A stretch of 64,000 nt of DNA from Arthrobacter sp. H16F315. Its GTDB lineage: Bacteria; Actinomycetota; Actinomycetes; Actinomycetales; Micrococcaceae. Positions 57,001 to 64,000 of the stretch are shown piece by piece. The position numbers and the translations under genes are program-made. How positions within the stretch are numbered: the stretch's first letter is position 1; each line of letters opens with the position of its first letter. The notes under the pieces were generated by a model, which was not told where the DNA came from, searched no databases, and saw only the letters and a program-made list of their open reading frames with translations. The stretch lies in contig NZ_JAMXSS010000002.1 of the NCBI RefSeq assembly GCF_024124825.1, positions 1,860,001 through 1,924,000 of the forward strand. The letters are read 5' to 3'.

Positions 57001-57616
57001 ACGGTGCAGGACGTTCACCTGCCGGGGCACATCTCCGCTTCCACCCTGGTGGATCTCGAGGACGACGCGGGCTCCGTCGTCGCGAGGCTGCGCCGCCCGG
57101 TACCGCGGGAGCCGGGTATGTCCGCCCGCAAGGGCACCGCGTTCCACGCCTGGGTCGAAGAGTACTTCGGCGCGGCCGGCATGCTGGACCTGGAGGAAGC
57201 TGCCGGTTCCGACGGCCACATCGATGCAAGCCTACGGGCTGGACAGTATGGTCGAGACGTTCCGCCAGTCCGAGTGGGCCAACCGCGCCCCGGCGTACGT
57301 GGAGGTTCCGGTGGAGACCCGGGTCGGTGATGTGGTGGTCCGGGGCCGGATCGATGCTGTCTTCCGCGACGCCGACGGCGGGTGGGACCTGGTGGACTGG
57401 AAGACCGGCCGCCGGCCGTCGGCCGTCCAGTTGAAGACAAAAGCGGTCCAGCTGGCCGTCTACCGGCTGGCCTGGGCGCGGCTCAAAGAAGTCCCGCTGG
57501 ACCAGGTGCGGGCGGCGTTCTACTACGTGGCCGACAACGCAGTAGTCCGGCCGCACGATCTGGGTTCGGCCGAACGGCTCGAACAAATCGTCGCCGCTGC
57601 CCTCGGGACCGGCTAG
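54092..57616 (+). CDS. adnB: AdnB-like UvrD helicase-nuclease, with two frameshifts
   Basis: The motor subunit of AdnAB, about 1174 residues after correction. ATG 54092 overlaps the adnA stop and reads MSTETARPAVPPAAL. The first shift is at CTGGGGAGACC (about 54178-54181); one more G restores LLGETNSPTAEQSQI. Walker A is IAGAGSGKTA (near residue 53), then LLDEFQDTSHAQ, and QLLTVHASKGLEWD of motif V. The second shift is at 57231-57232, where one extra C breaks DASYGLDSMVETFRQSEW. The nuclease part follows with RGRIDAVFRDADGGWDLVDW and KTGRRPS. It ends at 57616, overlapping the convergent phosphotransferase. Confidence 0.88.
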
Positions 57617-58924
57617 CGGGTCTTCGACTCGACTATCGCGAGCGAGGTCGTTGAGGTGTCGTCGGCCGGGTTCGCCGCCTCCGTCACCGGGGCAGCTTCG
57701 TCGGCGGGGGCGGTTTTGTCCCCGCCCACGACGGCGATCGACTGGGTTGAGGAGTCCTCGATTGCGCCCGCGGCGGCCGGTTCGTCGGGGATGGCAGTGA
57801 CGGAGACACTGGCTCCTGCGGTGCCAGTGGGCCGGTCGACGTCCGCGGCACTGTCGTTCGCTGCATCGTCCGCACCGGCGGTTCCGAGGGGAATCGTTGT
57901 GACCAGGACGGCGGGTGCGGCGCTGCCCGCCGGAACAGCGGCAAGCCTTGAATCCGGTTCCGGGGCCGGTACGGGCTGGGGGAGCGGTTCAACGCTGATC
58001 GGCTGCCCGCCGTGTTCCGCGACGTCCTCGGCGAGCGCGGTGAGCATGGATTCCGCCTCGTCGATCATGTCCTGGTTTGCGGCGGCGATGCCCTTTAACG
58101 AGGTACTGCGCGAGGGCGAATTCGGCGGACAATGCCGCTCGTCGCAGCAGGTGCGCGTCCGGAACGTCGCGCCGGGAAGAGGTGTAGTGGGTTAGTACGG
58201 CCTCCACAAAATCCTGGTCGTTGGACGCGACCAGCCAGGCCATATCATCGGCCGGGTCGCCGATCCGCAAGTCTGTCCAACCGGTCACGGCGGTCACACG
58301 GTCGCCGTCCACCAGCAGGTTGTCCTCGTGCAGATCGCCGTGGACCACACACGGATTGAAGCGCCATAGGGACACGTCTTCCAGGGCGTGTTCCCAGCGT
58401 CGCAGCAGCAGCGCTGGAATCATGCCGGTGGTCGCTGCCTGGTCCAGCTCGTTGAGGCGGCGCTGACGGAACTCGTTTGGGGTGTAGCTGGGCAGGTCGG
58501 CGTTGCTGACCAGTGAGTGGGGCAAGTCGTGGATCGCGGCGAGGGCCGCACCGATTTCGCGGGCCACGGCGGATGATGCGGCGCCGAGTTCCTCGACTGA
58601 TCGGGTGGAACCGGCCAAATGGGAGTACACGAACGTGCTCAGCGGTCCCTGCCGGACGGTCCCGGCGACGGTTGGCATCAGGAAAGGAAGCTCGGCCCGG
58701 ACGCCGGGGGTGAAAGCGCGCAGTATCAGGAATTCAGTTTCCAGGCGGGCGCTGGCCTCGGCATGGCGCGGCGAGCGGACGCGCCAGCGCTTGCCCTCGG
58801 AATCCAGCAGGAGTGCCGAATCGAAGTCTGCCGGATCGTCGGGCGCAGAGCTGACGGCGGTCGGTGTCAGCCCGGGCACTGCCGCGGTTGCCACAGCTGC
58901 CAGTTCGATTGGTTTTCTTCTCAC
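57613..58924 (-). CDS. Aminoglycoside phosphotransferase (APH)-like kinase with long C-terminal tail, +1 frameshift
   Basis: A protein-kinase-like phosphotransferase of 436 residues after correction. The GTG start at 58924 gives VRRKPIELAAVATAAVPGL with GGGAG just before. Kinase parts: the catalytic loop VVHGDLHEDNLLVDGDRV and the metal site GWTDLRIGDPADDMAWL, where the usual DWE/DFG-like part is altered. The frame shifts at 58090-58091; dropping one base restores LVKGIAAANQDMIDEAESML. The last 130 residues are a low-complexity tail rich in Ala, Asp, Thr and Pro. The substrate is unknown; antibiotic resistance should not be assumed. Confidence 0.78.
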
Positions 58925-59004
58925 GCTCCCACGGTAGATTGAGCGGCGCCCAAGACGGCGATGCACCACGGCGAGTCTGAAAGATCGGGAATAATTTGCG
59001 GTGT

Positions 59005-59132
59005 GGTGCCGCGGTGCCGCGCGCGGCGGGACACGTGCGGCTGCCCACATACGGGGCGAACAAATGTCGGTGCCGCGGTGCCGCGCGCGGCGGGACACGT
59101 GCGGCTGCCCACATACGGGGCGAACAAATGTC
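59005..59132. repeat. Perfect 64-bp tandem duplication in the nudC upstream region
   Basis: Two identical adjacent copies, 59005-59068 and 59069-59132, each beginning GGTGCCGCGGTGCCGC and ending GGGCGAACAAATGTC. They occupy most of the divergent intergenic region between the APH-like gene and nudC, so any promoter element in one copy is doubled. It could also be an assembly duplication. Confidence 0.9.
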
Positions 59133-59163
59133 AATTGTCAGCGGGAGTCAGTACGGTAGGTAC

Positions 59164-60246
59164 ATGAGTCTTGCGGAGTCACCGGCACCAGAGAATCCGG
59201 CACCAGAGAATCACCCCCGCGACGCCGCCTCAGCCTCCCCGCCTGCCGCCTTGGCCGCCAACCTGCTTCACGACGCAATTCTTCCGGTCCGCCCGGCGCT
59301 GATTGACCGCGGTTCAGCAGCACGGCTGAAGCCGGGAATGCTCGAGGAGCTTATCGCTGGCGGCGGCGCTCGGGCCATGGTGCTCTCCGGCCGGCAGGCC
59401 CTTATCGACGGCAGCAGCCTGGTGCTGCTGGACGCGGCAGAACTTGCCCGCCACCTGAAGGACACGGCGTACGCCCCGGAGCAGCTGATTTACCTGGGAT
59501 CGGCGCTGCCCGGATCGGACCTTGCGGCGGGCACCCAACTGGTCCTCTTTATCCTGCCGCAGCAGTTCGAGGTTCAGGCCGAGGAATTCGAAGCCCACAT
59601 CGCCGGCATCCCCAGGGGTGCGCAGTGGGCGGGATTCCGCGAAGTGGCCGCCGCCCTGAACCCCGCGGACACCGCCCTCTTCATCGAAGCCAGCGCCATC
59701 GCCAACTGGCATGCCACCCATACCCACTGCCCGCGCTGCGGCACCGCGACTACGACGGAGACCGGAGGCTGGGTCCGTCGTTGTCCCGCCGACGGATCGG
59801 AACACTATCCGCGCACCGATCCGGCCATCATCGTTACAGTGGTGGGTCCGGACGGCCGGCTGCTGCTCGGCGGCGGCGGCCCGCTCGATGCGAAGAACTA
59901 TTCCACCCTGGCCGGCTTCGTCGAACCGGGCGAGTCGCTGGAGCAGGCAGTAGTGCGCGAGATCGGTGAGGAAGTGGGCGTGCGGGTTTCCGCCTGCCAG
60001 TACCTCGGTTCCCAGCCGTGGCCCTTCCCGGCCTCGCTGATGCTCGGTTTCACGGCCACCACCGCGGACGCAGAAGCCACACCCGACGGCGTCGAAGTGA
60101 CCCGGGCACGCTGGTTCAGCCGAAGCGAACTGCAGGCGGCAGTCCTCAGCGGCGAGATCGTCATTTCCAGCAGATTGTCCATCGCCCGTGCCCTGATCGA
60201 ACACTGGTACGGCGGGCTCATCCAGGACCGTGCGGACAACGTATGA
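59164..60246 (+). CDS. nudC: NAD(H) pyrophosphatase / RNA NAD-decapping enzyme NudC
   Basis: A 360-residue Nudix hydrolase that cleaves NADH or removes NAD caps from RNA. The zinc ribbon is CPRCGTATTTETGGWVRRC, the Nudix box is GFVEPGESLEQAVVREIGEE, and the NudC-specific SQPWPFPASLM follows. The first 110 residues form the poorly conserved N-domain. ATG 59164 is chosen since the open frame upstream lies in the tandem repeat. uvrD2 follows after 91 bases, the same order I recall in M. tuberculosis (Rv3199c/Rv3198c). Confidence 0.93.
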   Translation: MSLAESPAPENPAPENHPRDAASASPPAALAANLLHDAILPVRPALIDRGSAARLKPGMLEELIAGGGARAMVLSGRQALIDGSSLVLLDAAELARHLKDTAYAPEQLIYLGSALPGSDLAAGTQLVLFILPQQFEVQAEEFEAHIAGIPRGAQWAGFREVAAALNPADTALFIEASAIANWHATHTHCPRCGTATTTETGGWVRRCPADGSEHYPRTDPAIIVTVVGPDGRLLLGGGGPLDAKNYSTLAGFVEPGESLEQAVVREIGEEVGVRVSACQYLGSQPWPFPASLMLGFTATTADAEATPDGVEVTRARWFSRSELQAAVLSGEIVISSRLSIARALIEHWYGGLIQDRADNV

Positions 60247-60337
60247 GGAGCCCCTCCTGACCACCTGCACCGGCATCCCCGCGCTGAGGGTCCCGCCGCG
60301 CATCCACCGCACACCCTCGAACGACTGAGCCGCAACA

Positions 60338-62533
60338 GTGAACAAAGATCTCTTCCAGTCCAGTAACTTCCCGGCAATTCGGCCAGACGACCGCCCGGAT
60401 GCCGAGCTTCCGGCGCCGGACAACCGTTCCCTTGAGGAACGCATCCTCGGCGGCCTGGACGCTGAACAGCGGGAAGTTGCCAGTACCCTGCAGGGCCCCA
60501 TGTGCGTCCTCGCCGGGGCAGGCACCGGCAAGACCCGCGCCATCACCCACCGCATCGCCTACGGGGTGCACTCCGGCGTCTACAACCCGCAGCGGCTGCT
60601 GGCTGTCACCTTCACCTCGCGGGCCGCGGCGGAAATGCGCAGCCGACTCCGGGACCTCGGTGTCGGGAACGTTCAGGCCCGCACCTTCCACGCCGCCGCG
60701 CTGCGCCAACTCCAGTTCTTCTGGCCCCAGGCCGTTGGCGGCGTCCTGCCAAACCTGCTGGACCACAAGGCCCAGATGATTGCCGAAGCGGCACGGCGGT
60801 TGCGGCTGAGCACCGACCGCGCGTCCATCCGCGATTTGGCCTCGGAAATCGAGTGGGCCAAGGTCTCCATGCTGACGCCCGCCAACTACCTGGAGAAAGC
60901 CCAAGGCCGCGGCGCGCCGGGCGGCTTTGACCTGACCGCCGTCGCCCGCGTCTTTCAGTCCTACGAGGACGTCAAAACGGACCGGAACGTGATCGACTTT
61001 GAGGACGTCCTCTTGATCACCGTGGGCATCCTGCAGGAGGACCCGAAAGTCGCAGCCACCGTCCGGGAGCAGTACCGCCACTTCGTTGTTGACGAGTACC
61101 AGGATGTTTCGCCGCTGCAGCAGCGGCTGCTGGAATTGTGGCTTGGCGGCCGGGACGAGCTCTGCGTCGTGGGGGACGCCAGCCAGACCATTTACTCCTT
61201 CACCGGCGCCTCGCCGAAGCAGCTGCTTGGTTTTAAGGCCCAGTACCCTCAGGCCGCCGTGGTCAAGCTGATCCGCGACTACCGCTCCACCCCGCAGGTG
61301 GTACGGCTCGCCAATGAGCTGCTGGCCGGCCGGCGAAGCGCCGGGCCAGCCGCCGACGCTGCCTGGGCCACGCCACTGCAACTCGTGGCGCAGCGCCCGA
61401 CCGGACCGGTGCCGCAATTCACCGAGTGTTCCGATGACGAAGCCGAAGCCGCAACCGTCGCCGTGAAGGTCCGTGAACTCCTTGACGCCGGCACTCCGGC
61501 CAGCCAGGTCGCCGTGCTGTTCCGCACCAACGGGCAGTCCGAGGCCTATGAGCAGGCACTGGCCTCGGCCGGTATCGGCTACCAGTTGCGCGGCGGTGAA
61601 CGGTTCTTTGCCCGCAAGGAGGTCCGCGACGCCATTCTGCAGCTGCGGGCGGCCACCCGGGCCGTCTCCGAAACGGCCAGCCCCGAGCCACTGGGACAGT
61701 TGGTCCGCGACATCGTCGCCTCGCTCGGCTATACGGACTCGGCTCCGCACAGCGGCGGCGCGCTCCGTGAACGCTGGGAATCGCTCGCTGCGCTGGTTGC
61801 GTTGGCCGACGAGCTCGTAATCAGCCGCGGCGGAGCGTTCACCCTGGCGGATTTCGTCAATGAACTTCAGGAACGCTCCCTGGCCCAGCACGCCCCCACC
61901 GTCCAGGGTGTCACGCTTGCCTCGCTGCACGCCGCCAAGGGCCTCGAATGGGACGCGGTGTTCCTCGTGGGGCTCAGCGAGGGTCTGATGCCGATCTCCT
62001 TCGCCGACAGCCCCGAATCCGTGGATGAGGAACGGCGCCTGCTGTACGTGGGGATCACCAGGGCCAGGGAACACCTGTTCCTGTCCTGGTCCACCGCGCG
62101 CACCCCGGGCGGCCGCGCCAACCGAAAGCCCTCGCGGTTCCTCGACGGCCTGCGGCCCGACTCTGTGGCCAGCTCCTCGGTCCGCGGCAAGGGGGCCGCG
62201 CCGCGGCGCAAGGCGGCCGTGCCCGCTACCTGCCGGGTCTGCGGCACCATGCTCTCCTCCGGCGCCGAACGCAAGGTGGGCCGGTGCAACCAGTGCCCGC
62301 CCAGCTACGAGGAGCAGACTTTCGACGCGCTCCGGCAGTGGCGCAAGGAAACAGCGCTCGAAGCCGACGTCCCGGCCTTTGTGGTGTTCACCGACGCCAC
62401 GCTGACTGCCATTGCCGAAGCACGGCCGGACTCCCTCGAACAGCTCGCCACTCTTCCCGGGGTGGGGCCGTCGAAGCTGGAGAAGTACGGCGAGGCAGTC
62501 CTGGCAGTGCTGGTCGAAAGCACCACACTCTAG
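60338..62533 (+). CDS. uvrD2: UvrD2-type superfamily I DNA helicase
   Basis: A 731-residue 3'-5' DNA helicase. Motifs: Walker A AGAGTGKTRAITHRI (near residue 60), VVDEYQDVSPLQQ, VGDASQTIYSFTGA, and the later SLHAAKGLEWDAVFLVGL. The C-terminal part has the tetracysteine motif CRVCGTMLSSG with CNQC, and then an HRDC domain (TFDALRQWRKETA, LPGVGPSKLEKYG). This matches mycobacterial UvrD2. GTG start. The stop overlaps the next GTG. Confidence 0.95.
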   Translation: MNKDLFQSSNFPAIRPDDRPDAELPAPDNRSLEERILGGLDAEQREVASTLQGPMCVLAGAGTGKTRAITHRIAYGVHSGVYNPQRLLAVTFTSRAAAEMRSRLRDLGVGNVQARTFHAAALRQLQFFWPQAVGGVLPNLLDHKAQMIAEAARRLRLSTDRASIRDLASEIEWAKVSMLTPANYLEKAQGRGAPGGFDLTAVARVFQSYEDVKTDRNVIDFEDVLLITVGILQEDPKVAATVREQYRHFVVDEYQDVSPLQQRLLELWLGGRDELCVVGDASQTIYSFTGASPKQLLGFKAQYPQAAVVKLIRDYRSTPQVVRLANELLAGRRSAGPAADAAWATPLQLVAQRPTGPVPQFTECSDDEAEAATVAVKVRELLDAGTPASQVAVLFRTNGQSEAYEQALASAGIGYQLRGGERFFARKEVRDAILQLRAATRAVSETASPEPLGQLVRDIVASLGYTDSAPHSGGALRERWESLAALVALADELVISRGGAFTLADFVNELQERSLAQHAPTVQGVTLASLHAAKGLEWDAVFLVGLSEGLMPISFADSPESVDEERRLLYVGITRAREHLFLSWSTARTPGGRANRKPSRFLDGLRPDSVASSSVRGKGAAPRRKAAVPATCRVCGTMLSSGAERKVGRCNQCPPSYEEQTFDALRQWRKETALEADVPAFVVFTDATLTAIAEARPDSLEQLATLPGVGPSKLEKYGEAVLAVLVESTTL

Positions 62534-63231
62534 TGGCCGGGAGTACCACGCGGGCAAGCGGCCCGGCATCGTCCGCACCCACACCCCTTACCACCGCCGA
62601 CGGCTCGCCGGTGGAAGTGCGGCGTTCCGCGCGTCGACGCCGGACCGTTGCCGCCTTCTGGGAAAACGGCACCGCAGTTGTGGCCATACCGGCCAGCTTC
62701 AGCCGGGCCCAGGAACGCGAGTGGGTGCACCGGATGCTTGAGAAGCTGCGGCGCCAGGGGGAGCGCAGCGCCGGGCGACGCCGTCCGCGCAACGATGCCG
62801 CCCTCGGGGCGCACGCCGCCGCACTCTCCGCAAAGTACCTGGGCGGCCGGGCCGAACCGTCCTCGGTCCGGTGGGTGGGCAACCAGAACTCCCGTTGGGG
62901 GTCCGCCACGCCGTCGGAAGGGACCATCCGGCTCTCTGACAAGCTTCAGCCCATGCCGCAGTGGGTCATCGACTATGTGCTGCTGCACGAACTGGCGCAC
63001 CTTCTGGTCGCCGGCCACAACGCCGCGTTCTGGCGTTTGCTCGAGGCCTACCCGGAGACTGCCCGGGCCAGGGCCTTCCTCGAGGGGGGTTTCTTTCGCG
63101 ACATCCCGCGGCCTGGCGCCCGGCAGCAGAGACAATGGCACGGACGGCACAGCCGCAGGCGTTTCCTGCGGATAGCGCCTTGGCCCACCCCGGCCGGAAA
63201 CGCAGCCGGGGGAGGGCGACTGGCTGTTTAG
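62533..63231 (+). CDS. YgjP/WLM-type metal-dependent peptidase-like protein
   Basis: A 232-residue protein with the zinc motif LLHELAHLLVAGHNAAFW (HExxH with a third His further on) near residue 155. Preceding parts include SVRWVGNQNSRWGSATPSEG, typical of the YgjP/DUF45 metallopeptidase family. A basic Arg-rich tail follows. GTG 62533 overlaps the uvrD2 stop, so the two are coupled. The stop overlaps the convergent zincin_2 gene by four bases. Substrate unknown. Confidence 0.85.
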   Translation: MAGSTTRASGPASSAPTPLTTADGSPVEVRRSARRRRTVAAFWENGTAVVAIPASFSRAQEREWVHRMLEKLRRQGERSAGRRRPRNDAALGAHAAALSAKYLGGRAEPSSVRWVGNQNSRWGSATPSEGTIRLSDKLQPMPQWVIDYVLLHELAHLLVAGHNAAFWRLLEAYPETARARAFLEGGFFRDIPRPGARQQRQWHGRHSRRRFLRIAPWPTPAGNAAGGGRLAV

Positions 63232-64000
63232 GACTTGGGCGTGTCGCCTGCGTCGGTTGCGTCGTCAGGGCCGGCACCGTCGGATTCTTCCCCGGCCGGC
63301 CGGTCGCCGCCGGGTTCGTCGAAGCCGCCGCTCAGCAGCTTCTGCAGGGCGTCGTCAACCTCAGAGTCGCTGGCCTCGGCCAGCTTCCGGCGTTCGCTGA
63401 AGCCTTTGGGATCGTCCAGGTCTTCGGCGGTGGGCAACAAATCGGGGTGCTGCCAGATCGCGTCGCGGCCCTCGGTTCCGCGTTCCTCCTTGAGCGAGGC
63501 CCACAGTGCTGCGGCTTCCCGCAGCCGGCGCGGACGCAGCTCCAGACCTACCAGGGAGGAGAATGCGTGTTCAGCCGGTCCGCCCGAGGCGCGGCGGCGC
63601 CGCACGGTCTCCCGGAGCGCCGCGGCCGCGGGCAAGAGCTTCTCTGTGGCGGCCCAGCTCAGTTCATCAACCCATCCCTCCACGAGAGCCAGGGCGGTCT
63701 CGAGTTTTTCGAGCGCCTGGTCCTGGGCGGGGGTGCGCTGGGGCATAAAGACACCTTGGGACAGGGCCTCCTGGATACCCTCCGGATTGGCCGGATCCAG
63801 ATCACGGGCGAGTTCGTCGATTTTCGAGGTGTCGATGTGGATGCCGCGGGCATAGGCCTCGATCGCGCCGAGCAGGTGACCCCGCAACCAGGGGACCTGC
63901 ACAAAGAGCCGGGCATGGGCCGCTTCCCGGACCGCAAGGAACAGCAGAATGTCGTGTTCCGGCAGGCTGAGGCCCTCGCCGAATTTCGCCACGTTGGCCG
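63228..64000 (-). CDS. Zincin_2 (DUF2342) family protein, C-terminal part (5' end outside window)
   Basis: The frame is open to the right edge. The visible part begins NVAKFGEGLSLPEHDILLFL and continues REAAHARLFVQVPWLRGHLL, a pattern of the actinobacterial zinc-dependent metalloprotease-like zincin_2 family (DUF2342). I recall Rv3195 of M. tuberculosis as a relative near uvrD2. The catalytic motif of the family is not certain in this half. The last 50 residues are acidic and disordered. Confidence 0.8.
   Translation of the reverse strand, partial: ANVAKFGEGLSLPEHDILLFLAVREAAHARLFVQVPWLRGHLLGAIEAYARGIHIDTSKIDELARDLDPANPEGIQEALSQGVFMPQRTPAQDQALEKLETALALVEGWVDELSWAATEKLLPAAAALRETVRRRRASGGPAEHAFSSLVGLELRPRRLREAAALWASLKEERGTEGRDAIWQHPDLLPTAEDLDDPKGFSERRKLAEASDSEVDDALQKLLSGGFDEPGGDRPAGEESDGAGPDDATDAGDTPKS

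Noticed and set aside
57613-58924. Antibiotic resistance gene (aminoglycoside phosphotransferase)
   Set aside because: The fold is shared by many unrelated kinases. The metal-site region is altered and context is housekeeping, so resistance is not supported.
59056-59140. SOS (LexA) box in the tandem repeat
   Set aside because: Only the CGAAC half matches the CGAAC-N4-GTTCG consensus; the second half is GTCGG or GTCAA. Too weak to list as a site.
60218-62584. 788-codon open frame on the minus strand
   Set aside because: Antisense to uvrD2, which has all helicase motifs.

Overview
The window is a high-GC, gene-dense chromosomal segment from an actinobacterium. Gene content, protein style and order point to the Micrococcaceae, close to Arthrobacter/Pseudarthrobacter. 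This rests on recognised families and on gene orders that I recall being shared with Mycobacterium tuberculosis; no search was run. I see no rRNA, tRNA, insertion sequence, prophage or CRISPR. It is mainly core chromosome.

Layout. 0-3.3 kb: end of citrate synthase (gltA) with a strong terminator, a frameshifted TetR regulator, an unknown protein and a membrane-anchored lysozyme-like protein. 3.3-9 kb: divergent lysine/diaminopimelate genes dapD and dapE, then a four-gene glutamate-type ABC importer (gluABCD order). 9-12.3 kb: LOG-family protein, small DivIVA-domain membrane protein, PIG-V-like membrane protein, DUF3117 protein. 12.3-22.3 kb: O-methyltransferase, sigE with its zinc anti-sigma factor, tatB, Mrp/ApbC, a DUF1003 plus PRC/MgtE_N/CBS pair, a stress-type membrane protein, aminopeptidase P and a PHP phosphoesterase. 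22.3-27.5 kb: orphan beta-class DNA methyltransferase behind a DEAD-box RNA helicase whose leader carries a candidate 21-residue peptide, then an RNB ribonuclease and a ferritin-like protein. 27.5-34.6 kb: thiE facing thiO-thiS-thiG behind a TPP riboswitch, DUF3107 and TetR, MoeZ-type sulfur activator, SDR oxidoreductase. 34.9-46.5 kb: a nearly complete coproporphyrin-dependent heme cluster (hemA, then divergent hemE-hemY-hemQ-hemH-hemC-hemD-hemB-LLM oxidoreductase-hemL). 46.5-49 kb: a second polar amino acid ABC importer. 49.4-64 kb: a DNA-repair block of DEDDh exonuclease, alkyltransferase-like protein, adnA, adnB, phosphotransferase, nudC, uvrD2, a YgjP/WLM-type metallopeptidase and a zincin_2 protein.

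How the parts work together. The heme genes supply the route from glutamyl-tRNA to coproheme and heme. ThiO, ThiS and ThiG make the thiazole of thiamine and ThiE joins it to the pyrimidine. No ThiF lies beside them, so the nearby MoeZ is the obvious candidate to activate ThiS. AdnA and AdnB form the actinobacterial double-strand-break resection helicase-nuclease, here translationally coupled to an alkylation-damage sensor.

Reading quality. About a dozen otherwise conserved genes are broken by single-base shifts, mostly one-base losses in short G/C or T runs (TetR, dapE, PIG-V-like, DUF1003, pepP, hemY, hemB, adnA, adnB twice, phosphotransferase). Several are housekeeping genes, so I read most of these as sequencing or assembly errors rather than pseudogenes. 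For those genes I give the whole span.
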